DNA from: Cytophagales bacterium | GTDB lineage: Bacteria > Bacteroidota > Bacteroidia > Cytophagales > Cyclobacteriaceae | NCBI GenBank assembly: GCA_022360015.1 | Contig: JAKSDQ010000205.1 | Coordinates: forward strand, 1 to 64,000 | Direction of reading: 5' to 3' | DNA: 64,000 nucleotides | Part shown: positions 18,483 to 26,170 of the stretch, one piece after another | Position numbering within the stretch: the first letter of the stretch is position 1 | How the letters are laid out: each line of letters begins with the position of its first letter | The notes under the pieces: model-generated | Databases searched by the model: none | Seen by the model: the letters and a program-made list of their open reading frames with translations, nothing else | What the model was told of the DNA's origin: nothing | Position numbers and translations under genes: made by a program

Positions 18483-19220
18483 TCAAAGCTTGTCGCGGGG
18501 AATCAAATCACAGAACCAGAAACCCATTGTTTTCTTGTGGTGTTCCTCACCATCATCTTTCTTATCATCTTCAGGGGATTTGTATTCCCTGTATACTTTT
18601 TCTCCGATATCAAAGGAGATAGGATGCCGGAAAATGGGGCCGTCAAATACAAAAGTATGAAATTCACCGTTTTCACCACATGGATCTACATTTTGCGGCA
18701 GATCTTTCAGAAACTGTTCATCGATAATTCTTCCTGCAAAACTTTTATCGAGTACTTCTGATTTTATGCATACCAGGATGGTTTTAAACCCAAGATCCAG
18801 AAACTTTCTGATCAGCGTCCGGGTGTCTTCCTGCCAGATAGGGAAATGCCCCGAAAACCCAATGAGGTTTAACTTGTCTTCCCGGTACTTTTTGAGATCT
18901 TCCAGAAATATGTCACCAAAAATAGCGTGTCGGTAACCTTCTTTTTTGAAGGTTTCCATCATCTTTTGCATAATCTGGTTATACTGATCCATATCGGGTT
19001 CTTCGGATAGCTGAAGTTTTTGTAATGGGATCCCAATGCTTTCAGCCTGCTGTTCGAGCAACTTTTCTCTCACACCATGCATAGAGATGCGTTGGTGATG
19101 CGTGTTGATGCTTGTTAAAAGCCTACCTACCTCATAGTCGCCCTGTTGCAGCACCCGGTGAAGGGCTAGGGCACTGTCCTTACCACCACTCCAATTAAAT
19201 ATTGCTTTTTTTTTCATCAT
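18483..19220 (-). CDS. Dph6-like PP-loop ATP pyrophosphatase of the B12 operon (paralogue 1)
   Basis: 245 residues. Seen: PP-loop WSGGKDSALALHRVL (about 10-24), GVREKLLEQQAESIGIP, HAIFGDIFLEDLKKYRE (about 94-110), and CGENGEFHTFVFDGPIF (about 180-196), the signature of the MJ0570/Dph6-like family. An acidic and His-rich tail extends past the family core (SPEDDKKDDGEEHHK). Known: Dph6 adenylates diphthine in archaea and eukaryotes; bacteria lack diphthamide, so bacterial members do something else. Position between cobU (1-base overlap) and cobT suggests an ATP-dependent amidation or ligation step in B12 salvage. This is inference. Confidence 0.85.
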   Translation of the reverse strand: MMKKKAIFNWSGGKDSALALHRVLQQGDYEVGRLLTSINTHHQRISMHGVREKLLEQQAESIGIPLQKLQLSEEPDMDQYNQIMQKMMETFKKEGYRHAIFGDIFLEDLKKYREDKLNLIGFSGHFPIWQEDTRTLIRKFLDLGFKTILVCIKSEVLDKSFAGRIIDEQFLKDLPQNVDPCGENGEFHTFVFDGPIFRHPISFDIGEKVYREYKSPEDDKKDDGEEHHKKTMGFWFCDLIPRDKL

Positions 19221-19723
19221 TATTTTAATGTCACAGGCATTCCTGAAACTAATAAAAACGCTTTGTCGGCTATTTCAGCCACGTATTGATTGGCCCAGCC
19301 CTGCAGATCGGTAAACTTCCTGCCGGTCTCTGTCTCAGCGTGGACACCCATGCCAATTTCGTTTGAAACAATGATAATAGTGGCATTTTTGGTCCGCAGT
19401 TTATCCATTTCCTCTTTAAAAGCATCAAGGCACTTTGGGATATCCTGTCTGAAATCAACAAAAAAGTTGGTCAACCACAGGGTTACACAATCGATCACCA
19501 CAACCCGGTTTTCCAAGTTAAGTTTGCTTACTTCCAATGCTTCTTCCATAGTTTCCCATCGGTCGTCCCGATCCTCTTCATGACGCTTAATCCGGTTTTC
19601 AAAGCCACCATCCCAACGCCTGGCAGTAGCTACATAAACAGGATTCCCTGACAAACCAAGTGCCATTTTCATCGCATAACTACTTTTTCCTGATCTTGCT
19701 CCGCCTGTTATATAATAGATCAT
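19220..19723 (-). CDS. cobU: Adenosylcobinamide kinase / adenosylcobinamide-phosphate guanylyltransferase
   Basis: 167 residues from the ATG giving MIYYITGGARSGKSSYA. That ATG overlaps the stop of the upstream gene (ATGA), which supports this start over the one 30 bases earlier. Seen: P-loop GGARSGKSSYA, VATARRWDGGFENRIKRH (with the guanylylated His region), VIDCVTLWLTNFF and VSNEIGMGVHAETETGRKF. Known: CobU phosphorylates adenosylcobinamide and transfers GMP, giving the CobS substrate. Translationally coupled on both sides. Confidence 0.96.
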   Translation of the reverse strand: MIYYITGGARSGKSSYAMKMALGLSGNPVYVATARRWDGGFENRIKRHEEDRDDRWETMEEALEVSKLNLENRVVVIDCVTLWLTNFFVDFRQDIPKCLDAFKEEMDKLRTKNATIIIVSNEIGMGVHAETETGRKFTDLQGWANQYVAEIADKAFLLVSGMPVTLK

Positions 19724-20109
19724 TTTTCTGTTTTTTTGAAGCCATAGGGACAATGTTTACAACCATTTTGACAACAATAACCTTTTTTCAGATGATAAAA
19801 AGCGGTAAAAACCCAGTTACCCTCCTCATTGATATAGTAGTCGAGCCCTTGTTGCAAAAACCCTGCGTCCGGCCCTGCTTTTCCTGCATTTTTTCTTAAA
19901 GCAGCCATGACCTTCCCAGGTTCGGCTTTTAACTTTGCTTTGATTTCAGATGACAAACAATCCGGGCAAAGGCATTGATTACCTGCTTCCACAGGTAATA
20001 ACGGCGGTAGTTCCATACACCAGCAACCTTTCCCATTGCTCGCCCCGCAAACAAAGGATTTGCAACAATGCGGGCAAACCTTTTCCTGATTCGAAAAAAA
20101 ACTATCCAT
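19720..20109 (-). CDS. Cysteine-rich CWC domain fused to a DUF5522-like domain
   Basis: 129 residues with twelve Cys. Seen: N-terminal zinc-ribbon-like CWC part (about 10-55: CPHCCKSFVCG, CWCMELPP, CLCPDCL), and a C-terminal part (about 85-125) with YYINEEGNWVFTAFYHLKKG and CCQNGCKHCPYGF, the pattern of DUF5522. Both parts probably bind metal. Known: both occur as small proteins in Bacteroidota and Proteobacteria without assigned function. Between the two PP-loop genes (1-base gap upstream, 4-base overlap downstream) it belongs to the B12 operon; a metal or amidation partner role is speculation. Confidence 0.8.
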   Translation of the reverse strand: MDSFFSNQEKVCPHCCKSFVCGASNGKGCWCMELPPLLPVEAGNQCLCPDCLSSEIKAKLKAEPGKVMAALRKNAGKAGPDAGFLQQGLDYYINEEGNWVFTAFYHLKKGYCCQNGCKHCPYGFKKTEK

Positions 20110-20110
20110 G

Positions 20111-20764
20111 CTATCTACTGATCATTTCTATAAAACAATAGTCCCGATAGATAAGTTTTTTACCAAATTCCACTTTAATGCGGTTTGAGAATAAAGGACA
20201 GTTAACCACCAGTGTATGAAACTCACCGTTTTCTCCACAAGCATCCACACCCATAGCCTCCAAAGCCGATATAAGCTCGGTAGTAACAGGTTGTCCCAAA
20301 AAATTATCCGCCAGTGATGGTTGACATGATACAATAACAGCTTCTACACTATCGGCAATCATCTGACCTGCCAGTTTAAAGCGATCCATTTGCCAAAGTG
20401 GCAATATCGCTTCCATATGGGCTGCATGAGCTACCTTCTCCTCCCAATCGCGATGAGGTTGCAAATCAATATCCCCAAACACTACGCAATTAACTTCCTG
20501 TTCTTTCTTAATTCTTTTAAGTGCAGCTATATATTCCTTTTCATAGGCTGACCAGGAGGCCGGCACTGTATATAACGGGATATTTCCCATGGCTTTGGCT
20601 TGTAACCGAAGTACCGGCAAGGGTATAGCATGCGAACGGGAAACCTTACCGTGCTCGTTCATCATGTTGAGCAAAGCTGCGGGCTGCAAGCCTTGCCTGA
20701 TAGCCATCATCAATGCATAACAACTATCCTTGCCGCCACTCCAGGAAACCAAAGCGGTTTTCAT
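20111..20764 (-). CDS. Dph6-like PP-loop ATP pyrophosphatase of the B12 operon (paralogue 2)
   Basis: 217 residues. Seen: VSWSGGKDSCYALMMAIRQG (about 6-25), NCVVFGDIDLQPHRDWEEK (about 91-109), and CGENGEFHTLVVNCPLFSNR (about 178-197). Same family as the 245-residue product downstream but clearly diverged, and without the acidic tail. Its start overlaps the stop of the chimeric first gene by 4 bases (ATGA). Two paralogues in one riboswitch-led operon argue for two related ATP-dependent steps, or a heteromer, in cobinamide/cobalamin salvage; the reaction is unknown. Confidence 0.85.
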   Translation of the reverse strand: MKTALVSWSGGKDSCYALMMAIRQGLQPAALLNMMNEHGKVSRSHAIPLPVLRLQAKAMGNIPLYTVPASWSAYEKEYIAALKRIKKEQEVNCVVFGDIDLQPHRDWEEKVAHAAHMEAILPLWQMDRFKLAGQMIADSVEAVIVSCQPSLADNFLGQPVTTELISALEAMGVDACGENGEFHTLVVNCPLFSNRIKVEFGKKLIYRDYCFIEMISR

Positions 20765-21264
20765 GTTGTTTGAGGGCTTCTCAATATTTTAAACCGAACT
20801 TTGGCTAACTCAAATCCTCCAAATAAAATCGCACTGTAAATAAGGTTTGCTGCCAGCATATTTTTGAAAAAGGGGATAGCCAAAGTGTAACATTTAAGCA
20901 ATCCGGCCATATCGCGGCTGTAACCAACATTGTACCCAAAAATACCGTGTTTACCCGCTGCACTGCTTGCCCCGCGGATAAAGACACTTTTGTCCTTCCC
21001 CGGATTGCTGTAAGCCCCGTTGATAATAATGCCGGACTGCTCATTGAGTAACTGTGCCAGATCTTTACCTTCACTGCTCCTTATCTGTCGGGAGGTAATC
21101 ACCTGAACCTGTTTGGCTGTTTCTTTTCTTTCCAGCGGTATTTTGAAAGCCGATACCACAACTTCATTTAAGGGAATTACATCACGCAGGGAATCCTGCG
21201 TCTGAGCAGATGTAACCAAAGAAAAAAACACACACCACCCACCTAAGATTAACTTTTTGCTCAT
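20761..21264 (-). pseudogene. Chimeric relic: BtuB-type TonB-receptor plug joined to the tail of a DUF6580-like membrane protein
   Basis: 167 codons. Residues 1-21 are a signal peptide. Residues about 30-105 read as a B12-type TonB receptor start: LNEVVVSAFKIPLERKETAK, then AQLLNEQSGIIINGAYSNPG and SVFIRGASSA. The text then switches to a hydrophobic segment, AGLLKCYTLAIPFFKNMLAA then IYSAILFGGFELAK, which matches the C-terminal pattern of DUF6580-like putative transport proteins found beside btuB in Bacteroidota. No barrel remains. The simplest reading is one deletion from inside btuB into the next gene that kept the frame and the ATGA overlap with the PP-loop gene. It sits 145 bases after the cobalamin riboswitch. 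Family assignment of the tail is from memory. Confidence 0.8.
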
Positions 21265-21404
21265 TGTCTAAAAGCTTAAATTGAACCAATGAGCTTCCGA
21301 TAATTTTGTATAGGGCTGTAGGATCGTTTACAACAAAATCTATGCTATGACCCTGTTGTATGTGCTACACGCCTGACTCTTCCACCGAAAGCCTTTTAAA
21401 ATGT

Positions 21405-21585
21405 TTCACATCAGGCAGGTCTTCTGGCTTGCTTCACTGTTTTTGCCTTCCCATTCCTGTCTGCCGGAAAAGTGGCATTTTAAAAAACAGCATTCACGAA
21501 GCTTACAGCTACGGGGATAGCTCCGGATTTTCACCGGATTCCCTTTTAATTCTGGTAAATGAAGTATTCACCTGAAGCCAAATGC
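21405..21585 (-). ncRNA. Cobalamin (B12) riboswitch
   Basis: Read on the minus strand: GGCTTCAGGTG near the 5' side, the conserved core GGGAATCCGGTGAAAATCCG followed by GAGCTATCCCCGTAGCTGTA, then GCCAGAAGACCTGCC (B12 box) near 21414-21428. Order and spacing match the adenosylcobalamin riboswitch class. It precedes the chimeric btuB relic and the whole cob operon, so B12 should repress the operon. A weak ACAACA/TGTTGT hairpin between box and start could be the expression platform. Confidence 0.93.
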
Positions 21586-21657
21586 AATACGAAGGTAAGG
21601 AAATTTATGAAATAATTCGACATAAACGCCAAACCAAGAGTGTACACCATAAAATAA

Positions 21658-21695
21658 TTGTCAATTGTCAACTGTCAATTATCAATTGCCAATTA
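21658..21695. repeat. TTGTCAA heptamer array, locus 1
   Basis: Five 7-base units in register (TTGTCAA, TTGTCAA, CTGTCAA, TTATCAA, TTGCCAA), then TTA. The same degenerate heptamer occurs near 53611, 61676 and 61813. Intergenic between the riboswitch and the lipoprotein gene. Confidence 0.75.
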
Positions 21696-21731
21696 CCCCT
21701 AGTTGTTAAAAAAACTGTACTTACTTCCTTG

Positions 21732-21783
21732 GATTAACCTTAGAATACAAGTTGAGAGTGAATAGATATTCTCAAGGTTAATC
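21732..21783. repeat. Long hairpin in the 5' region of the lipoprotein gene
   Basis: Arms GATTAACCTTAGAATA and its complement (one bulged base) close a 19-base loop: 16 paired positions. No T-run follows. It lies in the 881-base gap between riboswitch and lipoprotein; role unknown. Confidence 0.55.
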
Positions 21784-21799
21784 GTAACGGGAAAATTAA

Positions 21800-21932
21800 A
21801 AGTAGGGTTTGATTTACAGTGGGATAAGCTGGCCTTCGTCAATTTTTACTGTTTGTCGGAATTTTTTAAAAAAAGTTTGAAAAATATTTTCTTAAATTAA
21901 AAAATATGTCAGCGATTTGACAAACCCTACTT
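21800..21932. repeat. 133-base element bounded by perfect 12-bp inverted repeats
   Basis: AAGTAGGGTTTG at the left end and its exact complement at the right end (21921-21932), with AATTAA-like sequence outside both ends. The interior is AT-rich and non-coding. It could be a small MITE or a regulatory structure for the lipoprotein gene starting 213 bases further on. Confidence 0.5.
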
Positions 21933-22145
21933 AATTCTTTGATTTTCAGCACATAACAATCGAATGATTTTCTTCAATAATACCCCAAGTTGAGGGATGT
22001 TATAATTTCGTGATAATTCTGTGATATTTTCGTGACATATCCAAAAACGAATATTGGAAGATTCCGTAGATAATTAGTACCGGGAAAGTTTAAGATCTTA
22101 AATAACGTACCAGTACAAATTTTCAATCAATTAAACCCTAAAACT

Positions 22146-23438
22146 ATGTTAATGCATAAATTCAAATATGTATTGATTGCTGTGGTATTAGCCACGGCAG
22201 TATCATGCCAAAATCAAGACGATGCCGATATTCGAAGCGCACCGAACGTACCAGAAGCAACGGTTGATCAAGGATTAAATGAAGCCTTGGCTATGGAAGA
22301 GATGAAAAGCGTTATGTCAGCAGCCGCTGATGAAAGAGGACAAACCATGGACGAACTAACCAATGCACGAAGAAGAAGGTTTACCAGGGAACAAAACGTT
22401 TTTGTGAGGAATGCCATTGCGGTTAATGACCTGGAGGATCCGACAAAAGCGAATGTTACATTGCCTTTGTTCAAAGGTATCGGACCTTCAGGTAATCCCA
22501 CTTATTACGTACTTACCGAAACCTCCAGTTTCATTATTTCCAAATTGCTGGGCGTTAACTACGCGCCAAAACTGATTCATGGCAGGGGATCTGAAGGCAG
22601 TCAGGAAGTGACGATCCAAAGAGGTTTTATTAAATTTAGAGGCGATGTGGATTTCAGCCCCGTAAGACGGGTGGAACCGGGCGATGGGCCATTTGCATTC
22701 CCTCCTTCTGTAGCAGAACCGGGTTCTATCGGTGATGATGAGTATTCTTCCTTAGTGGTATTGCCCAGTGGACTGGTGATTAATGCTCAAATTGTGGCCA
22801 ATAGTACAGGCAAACATGACCGTATCATCAGCATAGATATTCCCAGAAGAAGAGTTACCATGGAGCTTCTGGATGGCTTCCAGGGAGGAGACCAGTTCTA
22901 CTACCATTTGGTAACCGATGCTACGGCAGCCGGACCCGCTGCGATTGAGTTAGGTACGCTAGCTCCTCGTATGGCTAAGCTGCCTGCATTTGGGCAAAGT
23001 TCATTGTTTGAGAATACTACTTTTATCGGTTTTTCTCCTGTAACCAATGGCGAAACAGGTGCGGATAACCCTGAGCGTCAGTCGCTAAGCTCTACTATCC
23101 TGGATAATGATTTGGATCCGATCAATGTTTTCCCTTTCGATCCGGACAATGATCAGGAGTTCTTTAACAACTATAGCCCTATGTGGGATGCACACCTGAA
23201 TATGTGGACGCAGGAGGCTATAGACGCTGGTCTGAGACGTCGTATTACAAGTTTTGAGGATTTGACAGAACTGGTAGAAGCCGGTTATGTTACCAGCTTC
23301 GAGGGTAGCCCAGGTTCTCCAAATCCTTTTGTAGCTAACCTTAACTACTCTGGTGCAATGATCAACTGTCCTGTTATTGCACAGCCTTTCGAGACTGAAG
23401 ACAATAGTCAGGATGGTGGTTTTGGTAATGGATTTTAA
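22146..23438 (+). CDS. Abundant-type secreted lipoprotein, function unknown
   Basis: 430 residues. Seen: signal peptide with lipobox (ATAVSC, Cys about 21), followed by an Asp-rich spacer suited to surface export, then a long globular region with no motif I recognise. Late features are a run of acidic and Asn residues (DNDLDPINVFPFDPDNDQEF, about 315-335), MWDAHLNMWT, and a glycine-rich end (DGGFGNGF). The start may be this ATG or the one two codons later. It stands alone on the plus strand and ends in a strong terminator. It may be a surface binding or structural protein. Confidence 0.75.
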   Translation: MLMHKFKYVLIAVVLATAVSCQNQDDADIRSAPNVPEATVDQGLNEALAMEEMKSVMSAAADERGQTMDELTNARRRRFTREQNVFVRNAIAVNDLEDPTKANVTLPLFKGIGPSGNPTYYVLTETSSFIISKLLGVNYAPKLIHGRGSEGSQEVTIQRGFIKFRGDVDFSPVRRVEPGDGPFAFPPSVAEPGSIGDDEYSSLVVLPSGLVINAQIVANSTGKHDRIISIDIPRRRVTMELLDGFQGGDQFYYHLVTDATAAGPAAIELGTLAPRMAKLPAFGQSSLFENTTFIGFSPVTNGETGADNPERQSLSSTILDNDLDPINVFPFDPDNDQEFFNNYSPMWDAHLNMWTQEAIDAGLRRRITSFEDLTELVEAGYVTSFEGSPGSPNPFVANLNYSGAMINCPVIAQPFETEDNSQDGGFGNGF

Positions 23439-23460
23439 TTTTACAAATTAAAATCAACAC

Positions 23461-23497
23461 AAATGGGGTTGCCTGGCATTTTAAGGCAACCCCATTT
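23461..23497 (+). terminator. Rho-independent-type terminator of the lipoprotein gene
   Basis: Perfect 14-bp stem AAATGGGGTTGCCT with a nine-base loop and complement, 22 bases after the stop. The following GGTTTTTAATT gives a T-rich end. Confidence 0.8.
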
Positions 23498-23580
23498 CAG
23501 GGTTTTTAATTACTGTCATTTTGTAAGCAATCTTTTACTAAAAGACACACTAAATGCTTTTCTGTGATTTGGCTTTAGTG

Positions 23581-23931
23581 CTATCTTTCCTTTTGTAATA
23601 TCTTGTCAATTTGCTTCTTGTTGTCAGGCAGGTAATTTATCGCAACATCCCAAATAATTTCATAATCAACACCAAAACATTCGTGCGACACCTTATTTTT
23701 CAAATAATACATTTCTTTCTAAGGTACATTAGTATATTTTGAACTAATTGAGCTTGGAATATTTTTGGCTGCTTCTCCTATAATCTCGAAATTACGTATG
23801 ACTGCATCAACTGTTTTATAGTCTTTCTTGAACTCCTCATAATTATATCCGTCAATGTATTCAGCTATCCGGCTCATTGCAAGTTGAATATCTTCAAGAA
23901 ATAATTTATATGTCCGATTTTCTTCTTTCAA
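23581..23931 (-). pseudogene. HepT-like (DUF86) HEPN protein broken by an in-frame amber codon
   Basis: Reading through one TAG gives 116 residues, the normal HepT length. Part 1 (70 codons from a TTG) holds FLEDIQLAMSRIAEYIDGYN and VIRNFEIIGEAAKNIPSS. The TAG at 23719-23721 stands where the family has Trp (after YTNVP). Part 2 in the same frame continues LKNKVSHECFGVDYEIIWDV and NYLPDNKKQIDKIL. Known: HepT carries an R-x4-H-x-Y ribonuclease motif; here it reads K-N-K-V-S-H-E-C, so both the Arg and the Tyr are changed. No MNT-type antitoxin is adjacent. Decay rather than sequencing error is likely, because stop and motif loss coincide. Confidence 0.85.
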
Positions 23932-24109
23932 ATCAAACGTAATTGACCTGGTTTAATATTTTTTCTTTTAGTAATCACTTCTCAAATATACATAACTTTT
24001 GCTTATCTAGCTGTTCTTCAACCATCAGCTTCGGTAAACATCCTAATCATATTAACTTAAATAGGTGTTTCTCCGTTACAGCTATCAAAACTTAATCATT
24101 CGTTGCAGT

Positions 24110-24220
24110 TTAATAGCCCTTACTTTTTAAGTAATCTTTATAATTTCCTAAACAATTTTCTTTTGCGCTCTTTAATTTCAATTTCAGGCTTTGTAATTCA
24201 GCTATTTTTTGGTCGATCAT
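24110..24220 (-). pseudogene. C-terminal tail of a MerR-type regulator (remnant)
   Basis: A coherent peptide of 36 codons, MIDQKIAELQSLKLKLKSAK then ENCLGNYKDYLKSKGY, ends at a TAA. It looks like the dimerisation helix and end of a heavy-metal MerR regulator. The frame runs on into antisense of the neighbouring plus-strand fragment, so head and DNA-binding domain are gone. The assignment rests on the coiled-coil pattern with the late Cys and on the neighbour. Confidence 0.45.
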
Positions 24221-24418
24221 TTTAAGTTTGGGGTCTTGCCAAAACCGAAAGGCGACTTTATAGAAAAATTGGCAGATGATATGTTGGCTGAAAAAAAATG
24301 TTGCCCGTTTTTGCAGTTTGATCTTTCCATACAGGCCAATAATACAGGTGTCTGGAAAATATCAGGTTCACCCCGGGCAAAGGAAATGATTAAGTCAATG
24401 GTTGAAAAGGATGAATAA
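24209..24418 (+). pseudogene. N-terminally truncated small protein with the E-x-CCPFL motif (metal-resistance cluster type)
   Basis: About 67 codons without an ATG start (the first possible start is TTG). Seen: KLADDMLAEKKCCPFLQFDL, then VWKISGSPRAKEMIKSM. This resembles the C-terminal half of a small protein often found next to MerR-type metal regulators (E..CC.F..F.L pattern). The upstream third is missing, replaced by the tail of a MerR-like gene on the other strand. Probably the remains of one metal-resistance locus after a deletion. Confidence 0.5.
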
Positions 24419-24441
24419 TCAGGAAAAAGGAGGAAGCCAAA

Positions 24442-25314
24442 TCATTTTTCTTCCCCTATCCTTCTTATTTTCTCTCTGCAAATTTCCTCCGTCAGTTTTT
24501 TTAATTCGTTCACACAGCCGGAGAGATAGGACAATTCTTCTTTGGTGATTTTGTATTCACTCATCTTGTATCGGGCATCGATATAGGCCCTCTTTAACAA
24601 TTCAAATAAACGCTTCTCCTCGCCGGTCTCCTTTGGGAATACTGCAAAGCGCCTGTCGCACATCTCAGCCTTAATACCTAAAGTTTCCAGATTGTGGTCT
24701 TTTGGACGATAATCGGTAAAGACCAACAGGATCGTGGTATAATACCGTTCAGTGGTTTGGTGTAGTTCAAAAGCTGCCTTATGGTAGTATCTTTTTTGAA
24801 AAGCAATTTGAGAGAATTCTAAAAATTCCTGCGCACTCTCAAACCATTGATCAAAATAGTCCTGGGCTTTTTGCCGGTACTGTCCGGGTGTCATTTTTTT
24901 GGGGGTAGCGAGTTTGAATTTCCCAGAGTCATAAAGGACAATGCCTTCTTGCTTAATATCTTTAAAAAAGTAATTTCCGATAGTCAATGCCTGGTTCAGA
25001 TGTTTGACCCCATGAAAGATCATGCTCACGGGAGTAGTCACCTCACCTGTCTCTATCAATGTAGACTTTGTCTTGTCCTCAATCCTGAATTTTTGTTTCA
25101 GGTCTTCATGGGTAAGTACCACTAAAAGGTCATAATCACTACGGTATTCGTAGGTGATCCCATTTTCAATGTACCGGTCTTCCACCCAATTTCCACGTGC
25201 ATAGCTGCCAAATAAAATCACCATTTCAACTTCCTTAAATCCGGAAATTAATTCGGTGAGTTTGGTTAACTCATCCTGTTTCGGCTTTGGTATTTGATTC
25301 AAATGATGGCTCAC
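24442..25314 (-). CDS. MNT-type nucleotidyltransferase fused to a HEPN domain
   Basis: 290 residues. Seen: N-terminal polymerase-beta-type nucleotidyltransferase with LFGSYARGNW (about 34-43) and YRSDYDLLVVL (about 57-67), supplying the G-S and D-x-D residues. The C-terminal HEPN domain (about 145-285) contains YHKAAFELHQTTERYYTTIL and DARYKMSEYKI. Known: MNT and HEPN are often separate antitoxin and toxin; fused forms occur in Bacteroidota and may be RNA-modifying or self-silenced toxins. It lies downstream of the rloB-like gene (151-base gap) on the same strand, in the accessory island. Confidence 0.88.
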   Translation of the reverse strand: MSHHLNQIPKPKQDELTKLTELISGFKEVEMVILFGSYARGNWVEDRYIENGITYEYRSDYDLLVVLTHEDLKQKFRIEDKTKSTLIETGEVTTPVSMIFHGVKHLNQALTIGNYFFKDIKQEGIVLYDSGKFKLATPKKMTPGQYRQKAQDYFDQWFESAQEFLEFSQIAFQKRYYHKAAFELHQTTERYYTTILLVFTDYRPKDHNLETLGIKAEMCDRRFAVFPKETGEEKRLFELLKRAYIDARYKMSEYKITKEELSYLSGCVNELKKLTEEICREKIRRIGEEK

Positions 25315-25465
25315 AATAAAGAAGTCCTGAAGTGTGCAAGGTAAAAATTTATTGGGAGAAAAATTTGGAATTTGTTAATAGGATCTTTTCTATTACAGTC
25401 CATAGAAGCCCATCGTTAAGTTTTTTCCTTTCGGAGTTACCTCTGTTTGTTAGTAAGACGCATTA

Positions 25466-26170
25466 CTATACATATTTAAGTAGTTCTTCAACTATTCTGA
25501 ATACTGTCGTAGATGACTCTTCAGTTGCCGGGCCGGAATGATCAAACAAATCATAATTACGCTTTGCCCTTTCTATCACTAATTGTGTTCTGTCTTTTCC
25601 AGTTTTATCATCAATACCGGTAAGTAAGTCAAAAACATCTTCGGAAATTGTTTTACAAGCCTTCTTATTATATTTAATGGCAAAAGGTTTAAGATAATCA
25701 GTTATTTTATCATAATAGGCATCTCTATGCAATCCTCCTCCCTGATGATCTTCAAAATGCAATATTATCCAATACTCAAAGGCCTGATTCGAATATGCAA
25801 CATTAAATCCACTTGTTTCGGCTGTAGTAATTGCATTATTGAAGTCAACCGGATCAAAATCATCTTTGTCAAATACACACCACACCTGATCGTATTTTTT
25901 CTCTTCTGAAAGTTGATTTGCTCTGCGTACAAGAGAAGTAGTGTTGTAACCTTCTCCAATTGGTTTTACGGTTGCTGATGACAGCTTAAATTGCCTGAAA
26001 TAGGAAGGTTCGGTATTTTCTCCCTCACAAACAATCAAAATTGTGGGTTTTTCAATTTTAACAGGTCTATTCCTTTCTAAAGAAGGCGCTCTCCGCCGTT
26101 TTGCTTTTAATGACGCTTTATGCTTTCTCTTTGCTGCAATTTGTGCTGCTCTCTTATTCTTCATTTTCAT
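25466..26170 (-). CDS. RloB-like protein (AbiLii-type) paired with an AAA ATPase
   Basis: 234 residues. Seen: very basic N-terminus (Lys/Arg-rich, about 1-38), then ILIVCEGENTEPSYFRQF (about 44-61), VWCVFDKDDFDP (about 95-106), and NQAFEYWIILHFEDH (about 127-141). Together these are the pattern of the RloB family, a TOPRIM-like fold with conserved Glu and Asp-x-Asp. Known: RloB-like genes pair with AAA ATPases in restriction-modification loci and in AbiL-type abortive-infection systems. It overlaps the ATPase stop by 17 bases, so the two are one unit. Confidence 0.85.
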   Translation of the reverse strand: MKMKNKRAAQIAAKRKHKASLKAKRRRAPSLERNRPVKIEKPTILIVCEGENTEPSYFRQFKLSSATVKPIGEGYNTTSLVRRANQLSEEKKYDQVWCVFDKDDFDPVDFNNAITTAETSGFNVAYSNQAFEYWIILHFEDHQGGGLHRDAYYDKITDYLKPFAIKYNKKACKTISEDVFDLLTGIDDKTGKDRTQLVIERAKRNYDLFDHSGPATEESSTTVFRIVEELLKYV

